Assembly: GCA_948468465.1 (NCBI GenBank)
Contig: CAOKJJ010000116.1
Span: 1 to 15,918, forward strand
Reading direction: 5' to 3'
Origin: an uncultured Eubacterium sp.
Lineage (GTDB): Bacteria > Bacillota_A > Clostridia > Lachnospirales > Lachnospiraceae
Length of the DNA stretch: 15,918 nucleotides
Shown here: positions 8,761 through 15,450 of the stretch, in pieces
How positions within the stretch are numbered: the first letter of the stretch is position 1
Layout: every line of letters starts with the position of its first letter
Notes under the pieces: generated by a model
What the model was told of the DNA's origin: nothing
Database searches by the model: none
The model's input: the letters and a program-made list of their open reading frames with translations, nothing else
Made by a program: the position numbers and the translations under genes

Positions 8761-9729
8761 ATGAGAAAATTTGAAACAATCAATGAATTAAAACATATGC
8801 TTTTTGCTTCTTACAGCAAAGAGACTGCTGATCAAAATATTAGAGACAACTGGAATCCCTATAATAGATATACGGGGCAGTGTGTGGTTACGTCCATGGT
8901 AACCAATCACATATTTGGAGGAAAAATTTTATACGGCTTCATAAAGGATTTAAATGTATATCATTATTGGAATGTTATTAATAATACCGAGATTGACTTA
9001 ACAATTGAACAATTCATAGAAAAACCTCATATCATAAACATTGAAACTATAACATTTCAGGAATTATATAAAGATAAAAAAATCTATAAGAGGTATGAAC
9101 AATTAATTACAAATATCACTAATAGAAAAAGTAAAATTGATTTATTAGAAGATAATATATATCGTTGTAATTTATGTAGTAATGTTGATAAATTTATAAG
9201 TAAAACTATATATTATGGATCAAATTGTAATCTACTGTTCATAGGTGAAGCCCCAGCGAAAAATGGATGGCGGGTTACCGGTAAAGTCTGGACAGGGCCA
9301 GATGGAAAAATAATCCCAAGTGGAAAAGTATTTGAAAAATTATTGAAGATAATTAACCTTGAACTATTCGATGTTTCTTTTACAGAAGCAATAAAATGTT
9401 ACCCCATGGATGGAAAAGTACTGACAGATAATTGTAAAAATTGTGAAGAACACCTAATCAATTTAGTTAATTTACTAAAGCCAAATTTGATAATTCCAAT
9501 GGGCGCACATGCTGCCAGAAATCTATTAGCAAATAAATTGCAAATATCTCAAATGGCTGGAAAAATATATACAAGCACTAAGTTAGGAGAAAATATTCAC
9601 ATATTACCTATATATCATCCATCTCCCGCATCTCCCGTGGGTTATAAAAATAACATTGAAATATTTGAAAATATCAAAAATATCATAAACAAAAAGGAGA
9701 AATACGATGTCTTCCAAAAAATCAATTGA
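8761..9729 (+). CDS. YunG-like domain fused to uracil-DNA-glycosylase-superfamily domain
   Basis: A protein of 322 residues. Start at 8761 because GAGGA lies 8 bases upstream; the in-frame ATG at 8695 overlaps the promoter. Residues 1-90 form a YunG-like module: TGQCVVTSMV (Cys41), FGGKI, YHYWN (His68), DLTIEQF (Asp79, Gln84). After a charged linker, residues about 134-310 resemble a family-4-like UDG: CNLC (Cys136, Cys139), FIGEAPA (161-166), Cys213 and Cys228, 'PMGAHAARNLL' and the HPSP motif (286-289). The four cysteines have nearly the spacing of the [4Fe-4S] ligands in Thermus-type UDG. Family members flip and excise uracil or other bases from DNA. The motif after GEAP is unusual, so the substrate is unknown and may be a modified base. 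Base composition is much more AT-rich than the left flank. It overlaps the next gene by 23 bases, implying translational coupling. Confidence 0.75.
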   Translation: MRKFETINELKHMLFASYSKETADQNIRDNWNPYNRYTGQCVVTSMVTNHIFGGKILYGFIKDLNVYHYWNVINNTEIDLTIEQFIEKPHIINIETITFQELYKDKKIYKRYEQLITNITNRKSKIDLLEDNIYRCNLCSNVDKFISKTIYYGSNCNLLFIGEAPAKNGWRVTGKVWTGPDGKIIPSGKVFEKLLKIINLELFDVSFTEAIKCYPMDGKVLTDNCKNCEEHLINLVNLLKPNLIIPMGAHAARNLLANKLQISQMAGKIYTSTKLGENIHILPIYHPSPASPVGYKNNIEIFENIKNIINKKEKYDVFQKIN

Positions 9730-10696
9730 ATATCATCCAATGATATCTAATATAATAGAAACATATGGTGCATACATCCAGAAAACGCAAAAAGATTACG
9801 GAATCATTAGTGATAATCTGCGACTTTTATTAGCACTTCACCTATTTAAATATAGTTTAGATGATTTGTATAGTGATCATTGTTATTATCAGGCAGCTAA
9901 AATACACTCTGATATTATAAAGGCTGAGATTGATTTTGTATGTAAAAGTATTATAATGCCTAATAAAGAATTATATACGGACTTATATAGCAAAACTCTT
10001 CCAAAATATGAACAAACTTTTATTTTACGCAGAGATAATCAATTATTTGAAATAGATAGCAAAACTAGAAAAAAATGCAACAAGGTATTTTTCAATTTAG
10101 TAAGCAAAGAAGACGGAATATTAATCCAAGAAAAACTTCATTATATAGGCCAACATCGGGCAGATACACTTTACCATTGCGGTTTATTTAGAGAAGGGGC
10201 ACAAATACCTTTTGCTTACTCCGCTTTCTCTATCTTAGACCGAAATTATTTAATAAACTTGCCATATTTTGAAAATTACGCACAAGGCTCTATCTTAGTT
10301 AATACAAGAAATTTTGGCTTTAAAAATAATCCCCTTAATTCAATGTCTGCTTTATTTAAAGAATCCACAAAATATATACGCCAAACTAATCCTTTTTTCA
10401 AATGTATAGTATCTGCTATTAACCCTAATTTGATGTTCAATGCAACTTCTTATTATGCTTCAGGGTTTCAGCCAATAGCAACATCACCATTAAATTATGC
10501 TTACATAGATGGAATATATGCTACAAGAAGGCAATTAGAAAATAGCACAAAGAAATACATGCGTGCAAAAACAACTCCTGATCCTGTTATCTGGTTTGTA
10601 AAAACGATAAACAAAAAGAATTATAAGCCTATAAAAGAATTAATAGATACAAATGGGATTATAAATATCACTAAAACTGATTATTTAAACAAATGA
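9707..10696 (+). CDS. Uncharacterised protein, possible GNAT/Mom-like C-terminal domain
   Basis: A protein of 329 residues starting inside the preceding gene, with a strong AAGGAGAAA site 5 bases before the ATG. The N-terminal ~130 residues are helical and mixed, without recognised motifs. From about residue 160 the pattern resembles a GNAT acyltransferase fold: a strand 'IPFAYSAFSILD', then 'NTRNFGFKNNPLNSMSALF', then 'FKCIVSAINPN', then 'SYYASGFQPIA'. This is the order seen in N-acyltransferases and in the phage DNA-modification protein Mom, where a 'sxxdP...Y...GF' segment follows the helix. This assignment is by eye and weak. No signal peptide or membrane segment is seen. Its partner is a DNA-glycosylase-like fusion, so a nucleic-acid role is plausible. 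The gene is AT-rich like the rest of the island. It ends 52 bases before the convergent operon's last stop codon. Confidence 0.5.
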   Translation: MSSKKSIEYHPMISNIIETYGAYIQKTQKDYGIISDNLRLLLALHLFKYSLDDLYSDHCYYQAAKIHSDIIKAEIDFVCKSIIMPNKELYTDLYSKTLPKYEQTFILRRDNQLFEIDSKTRKKCNKVFFNLVSKEDGILIQEKLHYIGQHRADTLYHCGLFREGAQIPFAYSAFSILDRNYLINLPYFENYAQGSILVNTRNFGFKNNPLNSMSALFKESTKYIRQTNPFFKCIVSAINPNLMFNATSYYASGFQPIATSPLNYAYIDGIYATRRQLENSTKKYMRAKTTPDPVIWFVKTINKKNYKPIKELIDTNGIINITKTDYLNK

Positions 10697-10705
10697 AAAG
10701 AACTA

Positions 10706-10722
10706 GCGGCCATTATGGCCGC
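10706..10722. other. Perfect GC-rich dyad between convergent operons
   Basis: GCGGCCATTATGGCCGC is an 8-bp perfect inverted repeat around one base, very GC-rich in an otherwise AT-rich island. It lies between two converging stop codons. It lacks an adjacent T-run on the plus strand; on the minus strand the following sequence is only moderately T-rich. A second hairpin, ATGCAG/CTGCAT (about 10742-10762), spans the stop codon of the minus operon. Together they may form a bidirectional terminator. Confidence 0.5.
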
Positions 10723-10747
10723 CAATAAAAAACTTGCTCTATGCAGG

Positions 10748-11122
10748 CTATTTTTCTGCATTTTCCAAATAATTGTCTACTCGTCCTTTTAGGATATAAT
10801 AGCGCTTACGCACATTATCTATTTTTATCAATTGATCTTTCTTTTTTAAAACAACTTTATCAAAATGGATATCATTATCAAACTGGCTTGCGGTAAGATC
10901 GACTTTTTTCCCATCAATTATATTCCAATAATGATAAAGATTATTTTTTTTTGAATACCCCCTATAAATTTTTCCTCCAAAATAATCATTGATTATCATA
11001 GCCGTAACCGTACATTGCCCCGCTGCCCTATTTATTTCTGTCCATTTTCCTCTATCATTTTTATAAGCAGTGTCTTTTCCCCACGATTCATATAATGCTT
11101 GAGTTAACGCATCTAAAGTCAT
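10748..11122 (-). CDS. YunG family protein
   Basis: A protein of 124 residues, about the length of Bacillus YunG. The family constellation is complete: AAGQCTVTAM (Cys37), NDYFGGKI, YHYWN (His64), VDLTASQF (Asp75, Gln80). This arrangement, Cys at a helix start followed by His and Asp on strands, looks like a papain/NlpC-like fold; the enzymatic activity of YunG is not known to me. The first ~85 residues align closely with the N-terminal module of the glycosylase fusion, including W-T/N, R, GQC, FGGKI and H-Y-W-N. An AGGAGTG ribosome binding site overlaps the end of the upstream gene, and the ATG follows that gene's TGA by 4 bases, so the two are translationally coupled. It is the last gene of a three-gene operon. 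Confidence 0.8.
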   Translation of the reverse strand: MTLDALTQALYESWGKDTAYKNDRGKWTEINRAAGQCTVTAMIINDYFGGKIYRGYSKKNNLYHYWNIIDGKKVDLTASQFDNDIHFDKVVLKKKDQLIKIDNVRKRYYILKGRVDNYLENAEK

Positions 11123-11126
11123 TCAA

Positions 11127-12176
11127 TCACTCCTTTGCTCCCATAAAATTACTTATACTCATAATGCCTGCACCTACTAAAGAAATACACACCCTAAGCC
11201 ACAGATCAACATTGCTACCCAAAATGCCTGGTAATCCAACTAAAAATGCTCCAGCGGCCATAATTGTCGATCTAAACAATTGACTGTATTTATTTTTAAC
11301 AATTTTTACTGGTATAATAATCTTTGTTTCTAAATTTAAGTTATGATTACCCGTTGTGTATATATTGATTTCGGATATACTATTGTCCATACTTTTTTTT
11401 GCCTGAAATCCTAATTTGACGGAATCATACCTTGATTCTAATTCATTTCCGATTCCGGAAGCAACCGTAATGGCACCGGGATTCGCATCTACATTTATCT
11501 TACCATTTATATTGGGAGTGTACTCATTTTGGTAATAGTCAATTTTTACATATACATATTTTCCTTCTTCTAAGATTGTGAACTCATTTTGTGTCTCGCA
11601 CCTCCTATCACCAACATATATAGGTGAACACCGTAAAAAATGAATGCTCTCATATCCTGAAATTAAAGACAACGCTTTTACTATTTTCAACCAATTATTA
11701 TCATCTGCATGTTCATAATTTGTGTCAACAATAGGCAGCAAATCCCGTCTAACAGATAACTGATTATGCTCTCTTGAGGTCCCAAAATAATCTTTTGCAC
11801 TGGCATTAATACCAACAAATTGATAACACTTATTTTCAAAATCAGTTGAAAATTTTGGATATTTTTTCATGCGAAATGTTATTGTATAAAAATTCGCAAC
11901 ATATTCTACCTCTATAATTTCTACCCATCGGATAGGAACAAAGAACCATTGATCCTCATTTGCAGTGGCACTGCTCCTAAATACAACTACGGCCATTCTG
12001 CAGCCGTTCCAATTGTTAAACATAGCCTTTGCATCCGTTTGCACATATGTATCTTCATATCTGAAATGATATATTCCATTTTCTGGTGCTGCCAATACAT
12101 TTAATATATCTTTTGTATATTTCAATGTACTGTCCGAAGAAAAAAGCGTGAAATATACGTCATTATTACCGTTCAT
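11127..12176 (-). CDS. Beta-rich protein with two C-terminal membrane helices, unknown
   Basis: A protein of 349 residues with no recognised family. The first ~290 residues are soluble and beta-rich (for example GIYHFRYEDTYV, 'VVVFRS', 'FFVPIRWVEIIEVEYV', 'YTITFRMKKYP', and a later run of alternating strands near 205-285). Then come a basic stretch (KIVKNKYSQLFR) and two hydrophobic segments at about residues 302-320 and 324-342, separated by a short loop. There is no N-terminal signal, so the large domain is probably cytoplasmic and anchored by a C-terminal hairpin. This architecture recalls membrane effectors of defence systems, but that is inference. It begins 7 bases after the upstream stop codon and ends 4 bases before the yunG-like ATG. 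It is flanked on both sides by Cys-His-Asp module proteins. Confidence 0.7.
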   Translation of the reverse strand: MNGNNDVYFTLFSSDSTLKYTKDILNVLAAPENGIYHFRYEDTYVQTDAKAMFNNWNGCRMAVVVFRSSATANEDQWFFVPIRWVEIIEVEYVANFYTITFRMKKYPKFSTDFENKCYQFVGINASAKDYFGTSREHNQLSVRRDLLPIVDTNYEHADDNNWLKIVKALSLISGYESIHFLRCSPIYVGDRRCETQNEFTILEEGKYVYVKIDYYQNEYTPNINGKINVDANPGAITVASGIGNELESRYDSVKLGFQAKKSMDNSISEINIYTTGNHNLNLETKIIIPVKIVKNKYSQLFRSTIMAAGAFLVGLPGILGSNVDLWLRVCISLVGAGIMSISNFMGAKE

Positions 12177-12183
12177 CCTACTT

Positions 12184-12759
12184 TTACCTTTCCGTTATCT
12201 TTTTCAATCTATCCTCTAGGCATGCTTGCCTTTCCAATAAACTATTTGCCATCACTTCTTGCGTTCTGCATTCCTTTTTCGGAATATACAAAATTCCCGC
12301 CTTATTTAACTCATTTTTTGTCATACATACAATTTTATGGTCATATCCTAATTGATCTGCTGTTATATCAATAATCAGATACTGATTCGCCTCTTTACGA
12401 TAGAATAGTTTTATCCAACAATGCTTGAGAATAGGGGAAGATGATGGAAAAAAGGCATCCCCCTCACAAAATAATACTTCATAATTCTTCTGTTCTAGAA
12501 TTTTTGCCAAATGAAATGACGATACACCACATTGGCCTTTTGATATTTTATCCGCAACATTAAAAAGTGTGCCACGATATCTCGTCTCATCACACCAGGC
12601 TAATTCTAACTCATCCCGCAAATTTAAAATTTCTATTTCTATCTTTTTTTTATTTAATAGACTCATTTCACACACTAATAAATGAGCATCTAAATTCTTT
12701 TTTGCATTTGTAACAGGTATTTTTCGAAGATACTGTTCTTTTTTTATTATATCTAACAT
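12184..12759 (-). CDS. Cys-His-Asp (YunG/papain-like) protein, operon leader
   Basis: A protein of 191 residues when started at the ATG at 12757-12759, which has a GGAGGTG site 6 bases upstream. An upstream in-frame ATG at 12825 lies in the promoter and is rejected. Residues about 34-55 are charged and helical. The core carries KGQCGVSSFHL (Cys77), 'LKHCWIKLF' (His113) and 'LIIDITADQLGYD' (Asp131, Gln136). The order and the D-[LI]-T-x-x-Q spacing match the two YunG-like modules in this island exactly, but the region between Cys and His is longer and lacks FGGKI, so it is a diverged or separate subfamily. A transglutaminase- or protease-like thiol hydrolase is possible; no activity is proven. 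It is first in the operon, directly behind a good promoter. Confidence 0.65.
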   Translation of the reverse strand: MLDIIKKEQYLRKIPVTNAKKNLDAHLLVCEMSLLNKKKIEIEILNLRDELELAWCDETRYRGTLFNVADKISKGQCGVSSFHLAKILEQKNYEVLFCEGDAFFPSSSPILKHCWIKLFYRKEANQYLIIDITADQLGYDHKIVCMTKNELNKAGILYIPKKECRTQEVMANSLLERQACLEDRLKKITER

Positions 12760-12796
12760 TATTAGCACCTCCAAACAGACATAGATTCTGCTTCTA

Positions 12797-12825
12797 AGTA
12801 TATCATACTCATATATTTTGCACAA
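12797..12825 (-). promoter_or_regulatory. Promoter of the minus-strand island operon
   Basis: On the minus strand, TTGTGC (12820-12825) and TATACT (12797-12802) are 17 bases apart, and the -10 is extended (TGATATACT, 12797-12805). The leader is about 35 bases. The neighbouring IS element ends 40 bases upstream of the -35, so the promoter is intact. Confidence 0.6.
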
Positions 12826-12857
12826 GACATTAGAACTTTATATTTTTTTACTATATT

Positions 12858-12865
12858 TTTTACTT
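12858..12865. repeat. Target-site duplication, left copy
   Basis: TTTTACTT directly abuts the left inverted repeat and is repeated at 14474-14481 outside the right one. Confidence 0.8.
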
Positions 12866-14473
12866 CTTGAGAGTAAAAAGTTTTTTCAAAAAAATAACCC
12901 TTTCGCATGGATTTATGGTATCTTTAAGTTGCGAAACTAAAGAAAGATACAAACCACGGGAAGAGTTATTTTATGTATGAGTGTACCATATATTCCGGTG
13001 GTTTACCATACGATTATGTTAAATTTTATTGATAAATTTTTATGCTATTTTGAATCCTGCTTCTCTCGGAAGGCTTCCTTCCGTTGGTTTGTTACGATTA
13101 CTATAGGCATCATGCTGCGATCGGATCATCTGGGTGTCACATCCGTGATCCGGGACCTGGCGCTCCATCCTGACTGTTATCTATCCCTGCTTCATTTTTT
13201 CAGGGCTTCCTCCTGGTCTCTGGATACCATCCGCAGCCGCTGGTTCTCTGCCGTAAAAGAATATTCGCCTCTCTACAGGGAAGGAAACTTTCATGTCCTT
13301 GTAGGGGACGGGGTCAAGCAGTCCAAAGAAGGCCGCCGGAGGCCTGGCGTTAAAAAACTGTTCCAGGAATCTGAAAATTCTGCAAAGCCGGAATACATCC
13401 ATGGGCATATGTTCGGAGGCCTTGGTATCCTGGCTGGAAGTGTCCGCAACTGGGTCTGCATTCCCCTGAGCATCCGGCTCCATGATGGCCTAAAGGCTGC
13501 CAGAGAGTGGAAGGGTGCCTCTGTTTCCACTGCTTCCCATGTGGTACAGATGGTAGAGGATGCTTACCGTGCCGCCCGCACTTTTGGGGATTCCCTGCTC
13601 CTGCTGGATAGATATTTCCTCACCGTCCCGGTACTCGAAAGACTGAGAGACCTTAACGGCAGCGGGGATGTTCGCATGGAGATCGTCACTAAGGCAAAAA
13701 GATCCTGCACAGCATTTGAAAAACCAGGTCCACGCCGGCCGGGAAGGGGACGTCCTGCCAAAAAAGGGGCATCTGTACACCTGAAAGAACTGTTTGTCTC
13801 CCGTAAAGAGCAGTTTGAGGAAGCAGAAGTGGAACTTTATGGAAAGAAAGGATCCATACGTTATTACTGCACCGACCTGTTATGGGGACAGAAATTGTAT
13901 CAGGAACTGCGTTTTGTCTTAGTGGAAATGAATGGGGTCCAGAGCATCCTGGCAAGCACCAGCCTGGATCTGGAACCGCTTTCCATCATCCGCCTGTACA
14001 GTTACCGTTTCCGGATAGAATGTACTTTTCGTGAGCTGAAGCAGCAGATTGGAGCATTTTGTTATCATTTCTGGTCAAAGCATATGCCAAAACTAAGCTA
14101 TTACCAGAAAACAGGGGAGCCAGGCCCTCTGGAGCAGGTGAAAGACGAAAGGAGCCGCCAGAATATACTCAAAGCGGTCCGTGCTATCGAAATGCATATG
14201 GCGCTGTCGTGTATTGCCATGGGGATACTTCAAAGCATTTCTGTCTGCTCCTTGGGAAAACTGTCATCCGATCAACTGCGGTACCAAAGAACTCCATCCA
14301 AAGGAAGGGTATCAGAGGCTGCTCTGATGGTTCATTTACGGAAATATTTTTTCCTGTTTATGGAAAAACAGCCGGAATTATGCATAACACAAATAATTCG
14401 GGAACAACAGGATCAGTCAGGAACCTACTGGGATTCGCTGGCTTCTTAGTGGTATAAACTTTTTACTCACAAG
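12866..14473 (+). mobile_element. IS4-superfamily insertion sequence, complete, 1608 bp
   Basis: Terminal inverted repeats are CTTGAGAGTAAAAAGTTT (12866-12883) and the reverse complement of 14456-14473 (CTTGTGAGTAAAAAGTTT), matching at 17 of 18 positions. An 8-bp direct duplication TTTTACTT brackets the element. It contains one transposase gene and no passenger gene. The intact ends, intact reading frame and perfect duplication suggest a recent insertion. It lies between the island operon promoter and the remnant IS200 element. Confidence 0.85.
12977..14449 (+). CDS. IS4-superfamily DDE transposase
   Basis: A protein of 490 residues carrying a DDE triad: Asp111 (VLVGDGVKQSK), Asp211 (LLLLDRYFL) and Glu348 in 'YSYRFRIECTFRELKQQ'. 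The last fits the Y-(2)-R-(3)-E-(6)-K signature of IS4-type enzymes. A basic patch (RRPGRGRPAKKG) lies between the second Asp and the Glu. It catalyses cut-and-paste movement of the surrounding element. Start at 12977 is chosen as the longest frame; GGGAAGAG lies about 11 bases upstream, so an internal start (Met14) is possible. The frame is uninterrupted, and the stop codon TAG lies 6 bases before the right inverted repeat. Codon use is GC-richer than the island it borders, which indicates separate origins. Confidence 0.9.
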   Translation: MSVPYIPVVYHTIMLNFIDKFLCYFESCFSRKASFRWFVTITIGIMLRSDHLGVTSVIRDLALHPDCYLSLLHFFRASSWSLDTIRSRWFSAVKEYSPLYREGNFHVLVGDGVKQSKEGRRRPGVKKLFQESENSAKPEYIHGHMFGGLGILAGSVRNWVCIPLSIRLHDGLKAAREWKGASVSTASHVVQMVEDAYRAARTFGDSLLLLDRYFLTVPVLERLRDLNGSGDVRMEIVTKAKRSCTAFEKPGPRRPGRGRPAKKGASVHLKELFVSRKEQFEEAEVELYGKKGSIRYYCTDLLWGQKLYQELRFVLVEMNGVQSILASTSLDLEPLSIIRLYSYRFRIECTFRELKQQIGAFCYHFWSKHMPKLSYYQKTGEPGPLEQVKDERSRQNILKAVRAIEMHMALSCIAMGILQSISVCSLGKLSSDQLRYQRTPSKGRVSEAALMVHLRKYFFLFMEKQPELCITQIIREQQDQSGTYWDSLAS

Positions 14474-14481
14474 TTTTACTT
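14474..14481. repeat. Target-site duplication, right copy
   Basis: TTTTACTT follows the right inverted repeat directly and is identical to 12858-12865. Confidence 0.8.
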
Positions 14482-14491
14482 TTTAACTAAA

Positions 14492-14620
14492 CAACTCACC
14501 GGCTAAAGCTGGTGGGTTGTTTAACGGACTGAAGTCCGCACCCACGACTGAAAGTCATATTTAGGGCCGAAGCCCTCCTCTTGTGGCTAACTAAAGTCAG
14601 CTGAAAGCTCTACTGAAGTA
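14492..14620 (-). repeat. Array of small hairpins in the 3' region of the IS200-type element
   Basis: Successive short inverted repeats on the plus strand are: the 11-bp end hairpin around TAAA (about 14492-14517), GGACTGAAGTCC, GACTGAAAGTC, AGGGCCGAAGCCCT, AGCTGAAAGCT and CTACTGAAGTAG. Read as tnpA transcript, the loops become TTCA, TTTCA and a stable CTTCGG. They lie directly after the tnpA stop codon, so they form its 3' untranslated region and include the folded end recognised by the transposase. Confidence 0.7.
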
Positions 14621-14621
14621 G

Positions 14622-15052
14622 CTACTCTTCCACAATTTCAAAGTTATCATTTCCCTCTTCTCTTCCCTGCGTTTAGATATATTGCTTTATCGTCTTTTCA
14701 TCTACTTCACCGACTATTCCAAAAAATATCCTCTTGCCCAAATGTGCTGTCCCCAATACCATTTCTTCAGCTCTGGAAACACGTCCTGTATCAGATGAGA
14801 CGACCTGCCTTTCTGATACTGTGCTATCTGACTTGGCGATAGATTTGTTGGGCATAATAACAGCAAATGTACGTAATCGCTTCTTATGCTCCCTCTCGCC
14901 CTCATCCCTTTTGCTTCGCATCCCTGTTTCAAAAGATCTCTCAGCCTCAGTGCTACTGCCCCTTTCATCACTTTGTACCTATACTTTGTTATCCATACGA
15001 AATGATACTTTATATCATACACTGTATGGCTGTCGTTTCTATATTCTGCCAT
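14622..15052 (-). pseudogene. tnpA: IS200-type TnpA (HUH/Y1 transposase), three lesions
   Basis: The ATG at 15052 has an AAAGGAGA site upstream and a TATAAT at 15075-15080. The frame matches IS200 TnpA: 'YHFVWITKYRYKV', 'SDYVHLLLLCP', 'KGRSSHLIQ', 'WYWGQHIWARGYF'. There are three defects. First, the HUH motif reads Y-V-H (normally H-V-H), a CAC to TAC change. Second, a six-T run (14721-14726) is one T short, so the frame ends at 14714 after 'GYFLE'; in the other frame the protein continues GIVGEVDEKTIKQYI with the catalytic Tyr. Third, a TAA at 14673-14675 replaces the likely CAA after 'QYI'; beyond it the frame continues TQGREEGNDNFEIVEE to TAG at 14622. The gene should be inactive. A homopolymer sequencing error could explain only the second defect. 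Confidence 0.85.
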
Positions 15053-15118
15053 AATCTTTCTCCTTTCTTCTCAGATTATAGCACTCTTTTGCTGTAATAA
15101 TAATGATGTTAAAACTAG

Positions 15119-15134
15119 ACCTCCTAAAGGCGGT
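15119..15134 (-). repeat. Left-end hairpin of the IS200-type element
   Basis: ACCTCC and GGCGGT flank a TAAA loop, with 5 of 6 positions paired. It lies upstream of the tnpA promoter and resembles the AACTCACCGG/TAAA hairpin at the opposite end. Confidence 0.55.
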
Positions 15135-15219
15135 GGTTTATAACCTCACGTTTGCAAAATAAAAAATTCACATTTCATAATCGCCAGCTTTCTCCCCTTT
15201 TCCTTTGTTTACCATGATG

Positions 15220-15246
15220 AAAGGTTTCATTGCAAAACCTTTTTTT
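15220..15246 (+). terminator. Orphan intrinsic terminator
   Basis: AAAGGTTT (15220-15227) pairs with AAACCTTT (15235-15242) around a 7-base loop and is followed by more T. No plus-strand gene precedes it closely; it may belong to a gene lost when the insertion sequences arrived, or terminate read-through. Confidence 0.5.
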
Positions 15247-15351
15247 CTAGTCTTAGATTTGATGTTTATATGAAAATTATACTATATTTTGAAATAATTT
15301 CAAGGTATTTGTTTATTTTTGTAATTTACTCTAGTAGAAACGAGAAATTTT

Positions 15352-15408
15352 CATTTTTTAATGACTCAAACTTTGCACTTGAATAAGTGCCTATGCACAT
15401 TAAAAATT
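15352..15408. repeat. Nested inverted repeat upstream of the terminal transposase
   Basis: CATTTTTTAATG (15352-15363) is roughly complementary to CATTAAAAATT (15398-15408). Inside lies a perfect hairpin, GCACTT-GAAT-AAGTGC (15375-15390). It is probably part of the left end or leader of the next insertion sequence. Confidence 0.4.
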
Positions 15409-15450
15409 CAATAATGGCTGGCATAAAAATAGCATGAAACCGCCTGGTTT

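Larger units (their letters stand above)
14491..15145 (-). mobile_element. IS200-type (IS200/IS605 family) element, decayed
   Basis: The element contains a single-Tyr transposase pseudogene on the minus strand between two subterminal hairpins. One is AACTCACCGGC / GCTGGTGGGTT at the right end (about 14492-14517). The other is ACCTCC-TAAA-GGCGGT at the left end (15119-15134). No inverted repeats or target duplication are expected for this family. No tnpB accessory gene is present. Exact ends are estimated from the hairpins. Confidence 0.7.

Noticed and set aside
11127..12176. CBASS-type two-helix beta-strand-rich effector
   Set aside because: No cyclase gene is present, and the membrane helices are at the C-terminus rather than the N-terminus.
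13181..13955. Minus-strand frames within the IS4-type transposase
   Set aside because: Shadow frames of a gene with a complete DDE signature; no independent support.
14492..14620. Possible CRISPR-like repeat array
   Set aside because: The units differ in sequence and length, are palindromic and have no spacers of constant size. They belong to the IS200-type element end.
14714..14726. Programmed frameshifting in tnpA at the six-T run
   Set aside because: Single-Tyr IS200 transposases are normally one frame, and two further lesions (Y-V-H and TAA) point to decay.
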